This document shows, in pieces, positions 30,977-42,311 of a stretch of DNA of 64,000 bases. This DNA is from Seminavis robusta. Its lineage: Eukaryota > Bacillariophyta > Bacillariophyceae > Naviculales > Naviculaceae. The notes beneath the pieces are model-generated. The model made no database searches, was not told the origin of the DNA, and saw only the letters and a program-made list of their open reading frames with translations. Position 1 is the stretch's first letter. Each line of letters opens with the position of its first letter. The position numbers and the translations under genes are program-made. Location of the stretch: the NCBI GenBank assembly GCA_903772945.1, contig CAICTM010000006.1, positions 62,001-126,000 on the forward strand. Reading direction: 5' to 3'.

Positions 30977-33722
30977 CTAGGCCGCCAAGCAAATTCCAGT
31001 GTCCTGATTGCAACACTCTGTGCAACAGCCACTGGGGCAAAACACTGGGACTTCACCACTGGAAGTGGTAGCACAATCCGCCTTGAGGTACCGCAAACCA
31101 GAATCACTCCTCAGTGCACAGAGACCACTCGGCATGGTGCCAGTCAAATCATTGCCATCCACAAAGAACCGCTTCAAGCCGGTCATGAGACTGGCTTCGG
31201 TGGGGATCGTTCCAGTGAATCGATTGTCACTCATCAGGAACCAATCGCAGGTGTCTAGCAAGCCAATATTGGTGCTAATGGTCCCGGATAATTGACAGGA
31301 AGACAAGTCCAGGAGGTTCAACCAAGTGGACATGCCATTGTACAATTCTTCCGGGACGGTTCCAGAGAGAAAGTTGTCAGCCAGCGAAATTTCACGCATT
31401 CCGCTGAGATTCCCAATCTCGGACGGGATTTCGCCTGTGTGGGCATTGCCTCGAAGAAAGAAATATTCCAGGTTGGAAAGTTTTCCTATTTCGGTTGGGA
31501 TGGTCCTGACAAAGGTGTTGCCACCTCCAAAGAACCATTCTACGGTTCGTACCAAGAGTAAGTAGTAATCAAGCAAGAAATCGTGAGATGGGTCCATCCA
31601 AGATCACGCTCAGCATGGATGATTCAATCAGAATAACAAATGAGAAACACGTACTCAAGTTTGTGAGGTCAAACAGTTGCGGAGGAAGGGAACCTGTCAG
31701 CTCATTGTTTTGCACAAAAAATCGCTCTAGATTTGTCAACAACCCCAGCTCGGACGGTAAACTGCCAATCAACTTGTTTGTACCCACATTGACATACGTG
31801 AGTGTATCTATCGTGGACCATTCTGTGGGGATCAATCCTGAAAACTGATTGCTCTGCAGTTCCAAGGAAGTCAAGTTTGTCAATTGAGCCAAGTCAGTGG
31901 GCAGAGTGCCAGCAAAGGTATTGTGAGTCATGGAGATGTGATTTAGATTGTGCAGTTGGGCCAACTCTCTGGCAGGAAAGGATCCGGTCAAGTCGTAGGC
32001 ATCTGCAGCACACGGTTTATTTTTGCATTCATTGGCATGTATGAGATGTATAATAAGAGACGAACAAAGACCATGAGACACTAAATCCATAACAGCAGGA
32101 CCAGCAGCCAGTTGATGATGCTCACCTAGAAAGATTTCAGTGACTTGATCGTCGTCATCACAAACGACACCAGCCCAATCACATTCATGTGCCCCAGTCA
32201 ACCACCGGGTCCAGTATACCTCTGTGTACCGAAAGGGGTCCGTGTTGGCATCGACGAGAAATTGGTAATAGCAAAAGTCATTTTGGTTTCCCTCGGGAGG
32301 GTTGCAAGAGATCCATGGACCTTGCTGGGATGTGGACATGTACAAGTACACCATGACGAATCGTTGGAGGACACTATCATTGTCTGGCTCCTCTTCTTCC
32401 GAGAAGAAAGTATCTTGTGTTTGAAGCCAATCCAGTGCTTGCGATTGTATGGAATTTGGATTTTCAAAGTAGTCACTTCCAAAGACGAGGGTGAGTTGTG
32501 TTTCCATATCCAAGGCATCTCCTCCTTGCATTGAAGAAGAAGAAGAGTTTCCAATAGTAATAGTAGGGTTGTTGTCATTGGTATCTGTATCTGTATCTGC
32601 ATCTGCATCTGTATCATAGAGAAGAGTCAAATTGGCTGCCGTGGCATAGAATTCTTCATCGGCAATTTGTTGACTGCGATCAATAAAGATATCTTCTGGG
32701 TATCCCCACTGTTGGTTGTATACCACATTAATGGAAGCGGCTTCTTGGTCAATGGCTTGTTGTATTTTATCAAATAGATCCAGAATGGAATGGACCCGCT
32801 GCTGCAAAGACAGATTTTCGCGTTGCAACACATCCGTTCCACTGCTGGTAATGGCCGAGAGGACAACGTCATTACTGATAGTAGTAGTTGTCATATTATT
32901 GTTGTTGTCGTTGTTGTTGGTATCCTGCCAAGCGGCCGTGACCAACCATGGATATCCTGCTGGAGGACAAAAGCATGGAACGGTCAAGAGGAAGGAATAT
33001 CCCGTAGCATTGTATCGTTCCATTTGCAACACGAACATGTCCTTGAAAAAGTCGAGTTCTCGTTGATGCTCAACCGCTCCTCCATCAGCATTATCGGCAT
33101 TATCAGCATCAGCATTAGTAGTATGAACACCACAAACAACACCACTGCCTTGTCGCGAGACGGCCGAATCAATGGTAGTCGTAGTCGTAGTCGTCGAAGT
33201 CGTCATGCAGTCTCGATCCTTGTTGGAGGGTCCCGTGACCAATTCGTATCCGGCGGCCGTCCATTGGAGAATGCCCATTCCATTGTAGAGTTGTCCGGTA
33301 AATCCGGCTTGTTCCAACTGTCGCAGGACTCCACCGGCCCGTCGTCCTGAGCGACAGTAGACAATGATCCGACACGACGATCGACAGTTCCACAAGCCCA
33401 AACGTTGTAGAGTCGCCATGCCGTTATCAGGAGCAGCATTCGCAACATCAGCAGTAGTGGAATCGAGCAGTTGATCAAAGAGAGATTCCACAAAGGTGGC
33501 ATTGTCAATGTGTCCCACGAGCCATTCGGCGGAAGTGCGAACATCGAGAATCAAATCCACCTGATCCGACAGTTCATAAAACTCATCCGCCGTCAACTCG
33601 ATAATCTCGGCTCGAGTAGTGGTGGGTGTCACAACTACTAGTACTAGCAGAAGTAGAAACAACCATTCCAACAGAACCAAGCGAGGAGCCATGGTCCATC
33701 GGAAGCTTCGACTGACCATCAT
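30977..33722 (-). CDS. Rhodanese-DUF6174-LRR fusion protein, three exons
   Basis: Exons 33722-32126, 32002-31655 and 31539-30977 join in frame. The introns are 123 bases (GTGAGC..TGCAG) and 115 bases (GTACGT..CGTAG). The first intron is a multiple of three and stop-free, so it can look coding. The product is 835 residues. A signal peptide or anchor (about 13-37) is followed by a rhodanese domain with LILDVRTSAEW and active-site Cys123 in VYCRSGRRAGG. Next is a DUF6174-like domain (FLLTVPCFCPPAGYPW, later WGYPEDIFIDRSQQ). It ends in an LRR region opened by an ECDWAGVVCD cap, with GxIPTEIGxLxNL repeats and a Cys-rich end. It is secreted or luminal. ATG 33692 is an alternative start. Its role could be sulfur or redox chemistry on a binding scaffold; that is inference. 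Confidence 0.82.
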
Positions 33723-34221
33723 ACTTACTTTATTGGTTTCACACTTCTTCTTCTTCTTCTTCCTCAACTTTACAGAGTGTAGCCAGCTGTCAGGCGAGGC
33801 GAGACGAGACGAGGCGAGACCTGGATATGACCATGCCCTGCTTGGCTTCGATTGGGCTAGCTAGCTAAACAGATAGAGAACAAAAGATAGAACGATGAGG
33901 TGACATCCATTTCCAAGTTTCCGAAAAGGAAGCTCCCAATTTTGGGGAAACGTTCAGTCTTGGAAATCCGTTGTTGCGGTTTCCTCGCGTTCCGCGGAAT
34001 GACGTCAGCCAAAAGATCCAAAAGATATGCATATCCAAAACATCACCTCCTCCAAACAACCATCCGAACAAAACTAACTCAACTTTCATACTAGATACTG
34101 TACGTTAGTAGCCAACGGTCTAGCTAGTAGGTACTCTTGCAGACAAAGGGGCCTTGCTTTTGATTGGATTGCATCGGAGCTACTACCAGTACCGGTACTC
34201 ATGACATAATATAATGCCAGC
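33723..34221. other. Divergent promoter region
   Basis: About 500 bases between the starts of the rhodanese-LRR gene and the DapA-family gene, probably containing both promoters. CTAGCTAGCTA lies at 33858-33868 and TACCGGTAC at 34190-34198. A CTT/GAA-type microsatellite lies at 33744-33762. No gene. Confidence 0.5.
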
Positions 34222-35331
34222 ATGATCCATCACTCCCCCTGTCTTCAACCCTGGATTACATGTACATGTAGTACGACCATCCTCATCTTCATCATCATCA
34301 GTAGTATCGTCATGCCCGCTCATGGCTGGAACGAACCACTCCAAGGCATCATCACGCCTCTGGCCACGCCGCTCCTCGACCACGATGTTCTCGACGAACC
34401 ATCCACCCGCAAGCTACTCGATCATGTCATTGAGGGGGGAGTGGCCGGAATATTTCTACTGGGATCCACGGGAGAAGGACCTTCTCTGAGTTACCAAACA
34501 CGACGAAACTTGATCCAGTTGTGTTGTCAGCACACACAGCAACAACAACAACAACAACAACAACAACACCACGGCAATATTCCTGTACTCGTCGGTATTT
34601 CCGATACGGCATGGGCGGAAACGGTGGCCATGGCACACTGTGCCGAAACCTGTGGCGCCACGGCCGTCGTGCTGGCACCACCCTATTATTTTACCATGGG
34701 GCAAGCCGAATTGATCCACTACACCGAAATGGTGCTTCAAGCCACATGTCTACCCATTCTCCTATACAACATACCCTTTCTCACCAAGACACAGTGGAAT
34801 GTCGAAACAGTACTGATGTTGGCACAAACCTATCCCGATCGAATTGTTGGAATCAAAGATAGCAGTGGCAATCTAGACTATTTTCAACAACTCTGTCGTA
34901 TCAAGCAGAAACTGCCACAATTCACTGTACTCATGGGACCGGAACATCTCTTGCCACAAGCCATACAGGCTGGTGCCGATGGAGGTGTTAACGGAGGTTC
35001 CAATGTACTACCCAAGCTATTCGTGGATCTCTACCAGGCATTGTCAAATAATCACAACAATCATCATGATAATAATAATGATGCAAATACCACTGCACCA
35101 ACCAACACCCAACAACAACTCGTACAACAAGTCAATGACTTTCAAGCCATTTACAATACCGTGGATGAACCCATCGAGCATCCCTTTGGTCGATTGATAC
35201 GGGGTACCAAATGTGCCTTGGTGGCCATGGGAATCATTGAACATCTCCACGTGAATCCACCATTCCACAAACCAACCGAGATGGAGTTGGAAAAAACAAG
35301 AGAGATATTGCAACGTCTCGACATTCGATAG
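34222..35331 (+). CDS. DapA/NanA-family lyase (dihydrodipicolinate synthase-like)
   Basis: 369 residues, single exon, with an N-terminal signal-type stretch (TTILIFIIISSIVMPAHG). The TIM-barrel family marks are present: PLQGIITPLATPL, FLLGSTGEGPSLS (the G-S-T-G-E pyruvate-binding motif), LLYNIP with the catalytic Tyr, and GIKDSSGNL with the Schiff-base Lys. The family makes or splits pyruvate-aldehyde adducts: dihydrodipicolinate synthase, N-acetylneuraminate lyase, KDG aldolases. Which of these applies is unclear. Two expansions are specific to this copy: a run of ten Gln near residue 110 from a CAA microsatellite, and an Asn/His/Thr run near 275-295. The family's core length is about 295. 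Confidence 0.85.
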   Translation: MIHHSPCLQPWITCTCSTTILIFIIISSIVMPAHGWNEPLQGIITPLATPLLDHDVLDEPSTRKLLDHVIEGGVAGIFLLGSTGEGPSLSYQTRRNLIQLCCQHTQQQQQQQQQQHHGNIPVLVGISDTAWAETVAMAHCAETCGATAVVLAPPYYFTMGQAELIHYTEMVLQATCLPILLYNIPFLTKTQWNVETVLMLAQTYPDRIVGIKDSSGNLDYFQQLCRIKQKLPQFTVLMGPEHLLPQAIQAGADGGVNGGSNVLPKLFVDLYQALSNNHNNHHDNNNDANTTAPTNTQQQLVQQVNDFQAIYNTVDEPIEHPFGRLIRGTKCALVAMGIIEHLHVNPPFHKPTEMELEKTREILQRLDIR

Positions 35332-35641
35332 CCAGCTACAGGGAGGTAGTTTTAGTTACCTAACTGAATAGGAAGGAGGCTTTGGCGGACTGACTTGGAA
35401 CGGGTCTAGTAGCTAGTAGGAACAGTACCGGTAGCGTCGGTGCACCAGTAGAAGCCACTACTGGTATGAATGGACACCATCGGTAGTTCAAATCTATGCC
35501 AGACTATTGCAACACAAAAAATGAACCTCACGGAACTGCTATATATAGTGAAGTTAGAGCTATGTATACAGGACACATCCAGAATGAAACTGATCCCCGT
35601 CCAATTGCATCCACCATTCTTTAGATCCCAACACTCACCAC
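35332..35641. other. Convergent gap
   Basis: About 310 bases between the 3' ends of the DapA-family and MYND genes. Only scattered CTAG and TACCGGTA motifs (35402-35437). Nothing else. Confidence 0.5.
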
Positions 35642-36703
35642 TCAGGTGGCCACTGTGTTATCTTCATCCAGACCCCGAACTGCCACAGTATGGATACGCA
35701 ACTTTCGAGCTGAGATAGTGCACGTCTCTCCTCCCTCCTCCTTCTCAGACACAACAAAACGACGACGGTCTTTCGTCCGAGTGCGACGAGTGCCAGGAAC
35801 AAGTGAAACGATGCGGCAAACACATCCAATATCAACGGATCCAAAGGGTTGCAAAGTCTCCACCAAATCGCCATCACAAAACTGACCCTTCTTGCGACAG
35901 CATTGCTTGTGGCCAGCATCCCAGTCCTTCTGTTGGCAGGCACGAGAGCAATAGTATGTTACTTGGCAGCGGCCACAGACTTCCATGACACGACCAGGTT
36001 TTGTACCACAGCCGTCACACTGATCACCAGAAACGGTGGACATTTCTATCACCTTGTCGCCAGAGCCAAACTTTTGGATGTGGCCCCTTTGACGGACCTC
36101 ATTTAGTTTCTTGATTGCGTGTTGCTGTGCGCAAGTGAGGTGACCACAGACAGTTTTGTAAAGGGGACTGGGCATCACAGCAGTGCCGAAACTTGGACCC
36201 TTTTGACTGGGCATCACACGAGCCTTCTCATTCACGTCCGCTGACTCCACAGCCAGAATTGCCTGCTTGTAGTTATAGCTGCAAGAATCCATGTTGGCGT
36301 CAATGTGCAACGCAATGCTCCCTAGAACATGATAAGCGAAGGCAACAAAAAATGCAGGTTCCTTCCCCTTAGCTCCAGTGATGCCCTTCAAGAACTTTGT
36401 GTCGTTGCTACTTGTGAGTTTCGTGTCCCCAAACGAATACTTTTCCAGGTGGTCCTTGACACATGCCACATAAGAGTGAAAGACAACGACCCGCGCAGCA
36501 TTCCACATGCCACCGTCCTTCAGTTGCACCAGTTCGATGGCTAAATCGAGCTTTGCGCGGAGGACGGTCTCCTTCTTTCCAATGAGCTGGAGAATCTCTT
36601 TGGCTCGAGGGTTCTCCACAGTATCTTCGAGTTTGATATCAGCTTGTTGACGGCGATGGCCAGCACGAGCGGACTTTGAAGGATTCTTGGATTTCTTTCC
36701 CAT
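35642..36703 (-). CDS. MYND-type zinc-finger protein
   Basis: Start at ATG 36703 (MGKKSKNPSKSARAG), giving 353 residues. The N-terminus is basic. A helical middle region (KAKEILQLIGKKETVLRAK, ARVVVFHSYVACVKDHLEKY) has no recognised family. A MYND finger follows near 240-280: CDGCGTKPG, EVCGRCQVTYYCSRACQQKDW, HKQCC, with the expected C-x2-C, C-x2-C, C-x3-C and H-x3-C spacing. MYND fingers bind Pro-rich peptides. The C-terminal 70 residues resemble a small beta domain (CRIVSLVPGTRRTRTKDRRR). It is probably an intracellular adaptor. Confidence 0.8.
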   Translation of the reverse strand: MGKKSKNPSKSARAGHRRQQADIKLEDTVENPRAKEILQLIGKKETVLRAKLDLAIELVQLKDGGMWNAARVVVFHSYVACVKDHLEKYSFGDTKLTSSNDTKFLKGITGAKGKEPAFFVAFAYHVLGSIALHIDANMDSCSYNYKQAILAVESADVNEKARVMPSQKGPSFGTAVMPSPLYKTVCGHLTCAQQHAIKKLNEVRQRGHIQKFGSGDKVIEMSTVSGDQCDGCGTKPGRVMEVCGRCQVTYYCSRACQQKDWDAGHKQCCRKKGQFCDGDLVETLQPFGSVDIGCVCRIVSLVPGTRRTRTKDRRRFVVSEKEEGGETCTISARKLRIHTVAVRGLDEDNTVAT

Positions 36704-37433
36704 GGTGGATAATAATAGACTGGGGTATGAACTGATGGATGTCGAAGAAAGGCACAGGGTAGCAATACCGTTAGTCCAAAGGCGCAATTTATGAAGAGGC
36801 AAATTATGGAAGGAGTGAGTTGGGAAGTCGTTCTCTTTCTCGAATGTAGCCGTTGTTCCCAATGCGAAATTTGAAAAGGCGCTCTTTTTGGCGCCCTTTT
36901 AGTTAGGAGCAAGTGAGGGTCCTCATCGTATTGGTATGAATACCAATTTCGTCTCCTGGAGACGACTTGCTTTTAGGGGTAATGGTACCGATGGGGGCAG
37001 AGGTTTGAATTATACCCGGCGTGCAATACTTAGAGGCATCTGTAGAAGTCTACGTATTTGACTAGTATTGTATTGACGGGATACAGTCAACGCATGTACA
37101 TGCACATGAAAGTCGCCTCGCTTTTCTCACAAGTTTCGCATGAATGAGCGAGTTTCGCATGAATGAGCGAGGGAGCTGTTTCGTGGCGAAGCAAGAAAGG
37201 GATGAGCGCGCGGAGCGCGCGAATACTGTTTCAATACTTGTAATCCCCAACCTTATTTCTGGAAACGGAGACGACCCGTGGGCATATGAATAATAATGCT
37301 ATCTCGTACTATAATAGCTTGCTAGCTAGCTAGTCAACTCCTCAACCCATCATCAGTTGAGATCATGCTTTTTCCACTGCACTTTTTCAAAGAAAGCATG
37401 GAATCGAATCATTTGTGAAGGGATTGACAAAGC
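36704..37433. other. Divergent gap with a short tandem repeat
   Basis: About 730 bases between the MYND and SET-like genes. AGTTTCGCATGAATGAGCG is repeated twice back to back at 37132-37169. A GCGCGCGGAGCGCGCG palindrome follows near 37205-37221. CTAGCTAGCTAG at 37322-37333. No gene recognised. Confidence 0.6.
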
Positions 37434-39383
37434 ATGAATTGTTACAACTGCTCCACATGGTTGCTGCTGGTGTTGCTACTGTGCTCATTTTGGTGCTGCA
37501 GCAGTAAAAAAACCTTGTTGCCTGCTCCAATTGCTGTGGGTGAGATCCAGGATCTTTTTTACCCAAACGCAACGGCCACCGGAACAAACCATGTTGCGGC
37601 CAGAATCCGTCTTCCGTGGGCCATCACCACCATTCTAGGGGACTATTATCATGCAGCGGGTTTTGATGAATATTGGAAAGAACTGGTTGGTCTGGACAAT
37701 GACGAAAGTGTGAATGGCAGCAATGCTACCGCTGAGGATACCCCTGCGACGGTAACATCTTCCGAAGGGGGGCGCTGGAAGCAATTAGTGGCTCATCAGA
37801 CCAAGGATGAATCTGGGTGTGGGGATTCCAACCTTCAATATCTATTCGCCGATGATGAAACAACCCATTCCCGCCTATTGTCTCTACTTGCTCATGGAGA
37901 CTTTTTTGATGCTGTTCTTGGAGCCGTTGGCAATGCCCGGAACTTGTCCCAGGCGATGTTCTCCATACACTCCATGGGCTTTATGGGCGCTACCTATTCT
38001 CAAGCTGGGGTAAATAATCAAGGAAGGAGTATCCTCAAATCTCATTTTTACCCCAATGATGACAACAACCAGAGCAACCCAAGTGCATTTCAAATTCTCA
38101 TCCCCGTGTATCTCAAGCAAGGTTCTAGGCCCGAAATCCAGGTAGAAGGAGAAGCCGATATCATCAAAGTAAAGCAAAACCTCGACGTTGCAATGATTCT
38201 GGGAGATACAACCAACTATGGGACTGGATCTTTTGATTATCGAGACAGTCCGGGAGAAATATTCATCGCTTTCAGTGTCTTCTTTACGGTACATGATGCC
38301 AACGAAAGTGGGAAAATTGAGGCTAGCAAGCCACCTACAAACAGTGACAATCTGCCATTTCCGCTACCTCAACATGCACCTGTTGCCTGGAAGATCGGCG
38401 ATCCCTTGTCAAGCATTGTCAACAACTGGACGCTGTCTACAGAAGAAGGGACTTGCATCGCTACTTCTGATACAGAAGGATCATGCCAGGAAGATGACAA
38501 ACTCAGCGAAGACACCGTGTTTTTTTGGAGCGACCGCGAGCTTTACAACTGGAGTCACTGGACCTTTCAACAGTTCAAAGAATATTTGGATTGCCAACAG
38601 TTCTATAAAGAGGAAGACACCAAGCAGAAACGGCGCCAACCCCCAACAATGGAAACGTGGGAGAAACTCAGAGCAATCTACGCCTCCATTGTAGGATCCG
38701 ACCAGTCCACCCTCTCTGATGATCCAGATGCAAACAGCTTTCATGCCAATGTAACTGCCAAGATCAGTTCACCCACTCGGGGAAGAGGTGTCTTTACCAA
38801 CGAATTCATACCACAGGGCACGCTCGTGTACACTCCAAAGCAACAAGCACGATTCTCCCATGGACAGCATTTCAAACAGTTTGTCATGTCGGTCTCGGTC
38901 GAGCTAGCCTGCGATTTATTGGCATGGACGACTATTCAAAAGGTCGTCATCGACGGCGCCGAACAGCCACCTCAGATTGTTGTCGATTTGGATGATGGCT
39001 CTTTGGTCAATACTGGATTCCGACCAAATTCCACTGCTGCAGAGGGGGAAGACGATATTGCCAATTTGGGATGTATCCCAGATCTTGCTGTCAATACATC
39101 TGGCGGCTGCTCGGAGAACGACTATGCCCTGAGCGACATTCAGGCAGGTGAAGAATTACTGATTGATTACGAAGAATATTCGGTTCTCGACGGTGAAGTC
39201 TGGGAATCGTTTGGTTTGGGGGATCCTACCACAAGTGACGAGAGCCATGATGAAGAGGGTAACGAGGATTTTGACGACCAAGAAACCGGCGACGTCGACA
39301 GCGACTTTGAAGACAAGACTGATAGTGAGTTCGAAGATGATGGAGAAGATGGAGACGAAGATTTCGAGGATCGATATGGGTGA
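37434..39383 (+). CDS. Secreted protein with C-terminal SET-like domain
   Basis: 649 residues, single exon. It has a signal peptide (LLLVLLLCSFWCCS) and a long unrecognised middle region. From about residue 440 there is a SET-domain pattern: ISSPTRGRGVFTNEFIPQGT at the start and YALSDIQAGEELLIDYEEYS at the end. The latter includes the family's acidic D-Y segment. The centre contains a conserved-looking CDLLAWT and VVDLDDGSLVNTG. The last 50 residues are Asp/Glu-rich. SET domains usually transfer methyl groups from S-adenosylmethionine to lysines. A secretory signal on one is unusual, and the motif NHSC is replaced, so activity is uncertain. Confidence 0.65.
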   Translation: MNCYNCSTWLLLVLLLCSFWCCSSKKTLLPAPIAVGEIQDLFYPNATATGTNHVAARIRLPWAITTILGDYYHAAGFDEYWKELVGLDNDESVNGSNATAEDTPATVTSSEGGRWKQLVAHQTKDESGCGDSNLQYLFADDETTHSRLLSLLAHGDFFDAVLGAVGNARNLSQAMFSIHSMGFMGATYSQAGVNNQGRSILKSHFYPNDDNNQSNPSAFQILIPVYLKQGSRPEIQVEGEADIIKVKQNLDVAMILGDTTNYGTGSFDYRDSPGEIFIAFSVFFTVHDANESGKIEASKPPTNSDNLPFPLPQHAPVAWKIGDPLSSIVNNWTLSTEEGTCIATSDTEGSCQEDDKLSEDTVFFWSDRELYNWSHWTFQQFKEYLDCQQFYKEEDTKQKRRQPPTMETWEKLRAIYASIVGSDQSTLSDDPDANSFHANVTAKISSPTRGRGVFTNEFIPQGTLVYTPKQQARFSHGQHFKQFVMSVSVELACDLLAWTTIQKVVIDGAEQPPQIVVDLDDGSLVNTGFRPNSTAAEGEDDIANLGCIPDLAVNTSGGCSENDYALSDIQAGEELLIDYEEYSVLDGEVWESFGLGDPTTSDESHDEEGNEDFDDQETGDVDSDFEDKTDSEFEDDGEDGDEDFEDRYG

Positions 39384-40951
39384 TGAGTATCATCGACGAG
39401 ATCTCCGATACTTCAAAAATATTGCGACCGTCGAATAGTGTACATGTAGGAAGCATTCTTTTAACTAGTGCTGCCGGCCCTGAACGATACACGACGATTC
39501 TGCCGCCATGGTTGCAAGCAAACAGGCTCGTCATTTGATAGGCGAATCCCCCGCCTGCACTCATAGTGCATGTACCGTACCGGGTGGTCTCTTGTCTGGT
39601 CCGAGTCCCGACTGCTACGTGGAATCTTCTAGCTTGTTTTGAACGCAACGAGCAACCTTCCAAACTTCGAGAACGCTCGTCCCACCCAGAAAACAGCGGG
39701 GGCGCACCTACCGTATCGCTCAAGTCTTTCTATGCCTTGAAGCAACACACCCACAGAGGGAAGCTTTTAGGCGCCAGGCTGGTTCAGGCTAGTTTCCAGG
39801 GCTTTCAAGCCAGACACATCGCGAAATCCATTGCACGCAGAAGACTTGCCAGTGCGAAAATAAATGATCCTTTCGTTTGGCCCGTGAAGCAGACGAAGGT
39901 TGTGGCTGGTAATGGACCAGCCAAATGTATGCAGGGCCTGGTGGGGGCTGGGACTTACCCCGTAGTAGTTCCTGATGTGGGGTGCAGGTGTGTGGTGGGG
40001 CCTACTTTGGCTGCAGTGCGAGGACTTGAGCCAGACGTAGACCCAGGATTTGGGCCCACCTACTTACGGGCGGGACCATGACTTGGACCTGTAGGAGGTC
40101 TTGGTGTAGGACCTTGACTTGGGCCAGGTGTCGGGCCTCGTACTGGCCCATTACTTGGGCTGGACGTTGGACCGCCTTTGAATCGGGCCGCTGCTGGAGT
40201 AGGTGTCGCTATACCGATAAGGAAACCGTACCCACCACGGTACGGTGCTAGTCAGGCCAGGGTCGAAGCAGCAGTGGTACCTTCAAACCTGAGAAGAGAC
40301 TCGACTCGCTGCCTCCACGGTTCATCTGCCCATCAAAGTTGGCACAGAGAAATGCCGAACATCTACTGTATCTGGCTAGCTTGCTAGCTCTATGCATACC
40401 ATAGTAGACACCATCGGAACCGGCATAGTGGCAGCCCGCAAACAGCTTCCGCTCCCAGTCAGTTGTGGTGAAGTGCACCGTGGATGAGTCAGTCAGTCCT
40501 GAATGTTGCCTCCACGGGACCGGCACACTGACTCAGTAACACACTCCCGATCAATCATCAATGGAAGTTTCAACACAATACAAGACATTATTAGGGTTCT
40601 TACTGATGAGTTGTAAGGCATGCGGACAGACTGAGCTTCGATTGCTGCGTGACAGCTTGTGTTTGATGTTGGGTGATTCAGTAACTGTTCTGACGAGATC
40701 TTTTGGCAACAGTTCTCGAAGGCTTTGACGTACGATTGTGTTGCCTGGGATCCCATGCATGAGAGACTGAGCTGTGCGAGGTAATGATTCAATCGCCGCC
40801 TTCGTCAACAACAGCATCAGCGGAGCAACATTTTAAAACGGAGCCTGTAGCCGACTGCAGAAGGTCATTATCTTCTATTTCTAGATACCCAACTTGTCAT
40901 TGCCTCTTGCTAACTGCCATTCCTTTGAAAACACAAACAACCACTGCAACA
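39384..40951. other. 1.57 kb gap with a Gly-Pro-repeat coding relic
   Basis: Most of this stretch has no recognisable gene. On the minus strand, about 40250-39930, the sequence encodes Gly-Pro-Thr/Ser repeats (GPVRGPTPGPSQGPTP, then TGPSHGPA) in a short open stretch without a start codon. It ends at a consensus donor (GTAAGTAG, about 40068). A second GP-type stretch (VGPNPGSTSGSSPR) ends at another donor (GTAAGTCC, about 39960). This looks like one or two exons of a Pro-rich surface-type gene, probably decayed. The last 150 bases are the THF1 5' region. Confidence 0.4.
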
Positions 40952-42311
40952 ATGCTTTTCCGTCGATCAGTTTTCGCTATCCTTGCCTTGACAGTGTCTA
41001 CCCATGCCTTCACGGCTCCCTCTGTCCCTGCTTTTACTCAGAGCTCTGCCTTGATGATGAGCACAGAGGCAGAACCAGAGGCTGCAGTAGAAGAAAGTGA
41101 CTTTGACAGGAGTCTCAAGGCAGATATTCGAAAGTCGGTAGGTTAATTGCTTGCAACTCGACTCTTGAAGTTGATGTCTCCTGGAATCAGTCCATAACCA
41201 GTGTTCTAATGTCTAATTCGAATCCTTTCTTTTTTCTCGGTTTTGCCGCTCTTCTCTCTCATGGATACCTATCTGCTTCCCCCTTTTTGATGAAACCCTT
41301 AACGTGACAACCCATTTTGACCTTTTTGCATTCCACATTTATTACTTTCAGCTCAACTACAAGCCAGGTGCAGCTGACACGGAATTTGCCAAGCGATATG
41401 GCCACTTGGTGGGAAAGAAAATCAAGACTGTGGGAGAAGCCTTTGCGGAATTCACTGAGGAATTGGGATTCACTGTCAACGCCTTGTACAAAAACATGGT
41501 TACCGATATTGTAGGAACTACCCATTTGATTGTGGTCAACGCCCGATTCCAAAGAGACCCTGTGTGGTCCTTGGGTATCATCACCGCCCTGGATTTGCTC
41601 CTGAAAAACTACCCAGAGCAAGAGATTGCCACCAAAATCAAGTCTGCTCTCTTCAAGTGCATTGGCATGAATGAGGCAGAAATCATGGCAGAAGCCAAGA
41701 GTGTGCAAGACTGGGCAGCCGGCAAGACCAAAGAAGATGTAGAAGCTGCCTTGTCCGGAGAAGGAGATGGTCCCATTGCTGCACTTGCCAAGAACATCAA
41801 GGGAGATGAATTCTGGATGTACTCTCGGTACTTTGGCATTGGTCTCTTGAAGGTCATGGAATCTGTTGGGCAGGAAATGGACAAGGATGAAGTCTACCCT
41901 GTCATTGAAAGCTGGATGACCGACAAATTGGGTCGTTCTCACCTCACTGCATGCGTAAGTACCGTACCGTACAATTCAATTCATGGCTATGCATGAAGCG
42001 CTGGAATGACACCTTGGTTCAAGTGGAAAGTGCTGACCTTGACCTTTTGCTTCACATCGGCTTCTTGAACATAAATATTATATTATGCATACCTGCAGGC
42101 CGACAGTGACTTGTACTTCAAAATCCGCGACAAGCTTGACATGATGGAGACCATGATGAAGGAGATTGAAATCCGTGAGAAGAAGCGAATGGCCGAACGT
42201 TTGGAAGAAAAGGCCGAGGCAGCCTTGCGAGCGGCCGATAAGGAGGTCAAGATGCAAGCAGAAATCGATGCAGAGGCCCAAAAGAACAGAGAACGAGTCG
42301 AATCATCTTAA
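40952..42311 (+). CDS. THF1: Plastid-targeted THF1/Psb29 (thylakoid formation) protein, three exons
   Basis: Exons 40952-41137, 41352-41954 and 42099-42311 join between codons; introns are 214 and 144 bases. The product is 333 residues. The N-terminus looks like a diatom bipartite plastid signal: hydrophobic [12 protein letters not shown], then FTAP at the expected Phe cleavage position. The Psb29/THF1 core is clear: [50 protein letters not shown]. The third exon is a charged coiled coil ([20 protein letters not shown]), as at the end of plant THF1. The protein acts in thylakoid biogenesis and photosystem II maintenance in plants and cyanobacteria. A (GCAT)n run follows the stop at 42313-42331. 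Confidence 0.85.

Noticed and set aside
39566-40081. 171-codon plus-strand frame
   Set aside because: No ATG start in good context; its 3' part is antisense to the Gly-Pro repeat, which is the better reading.
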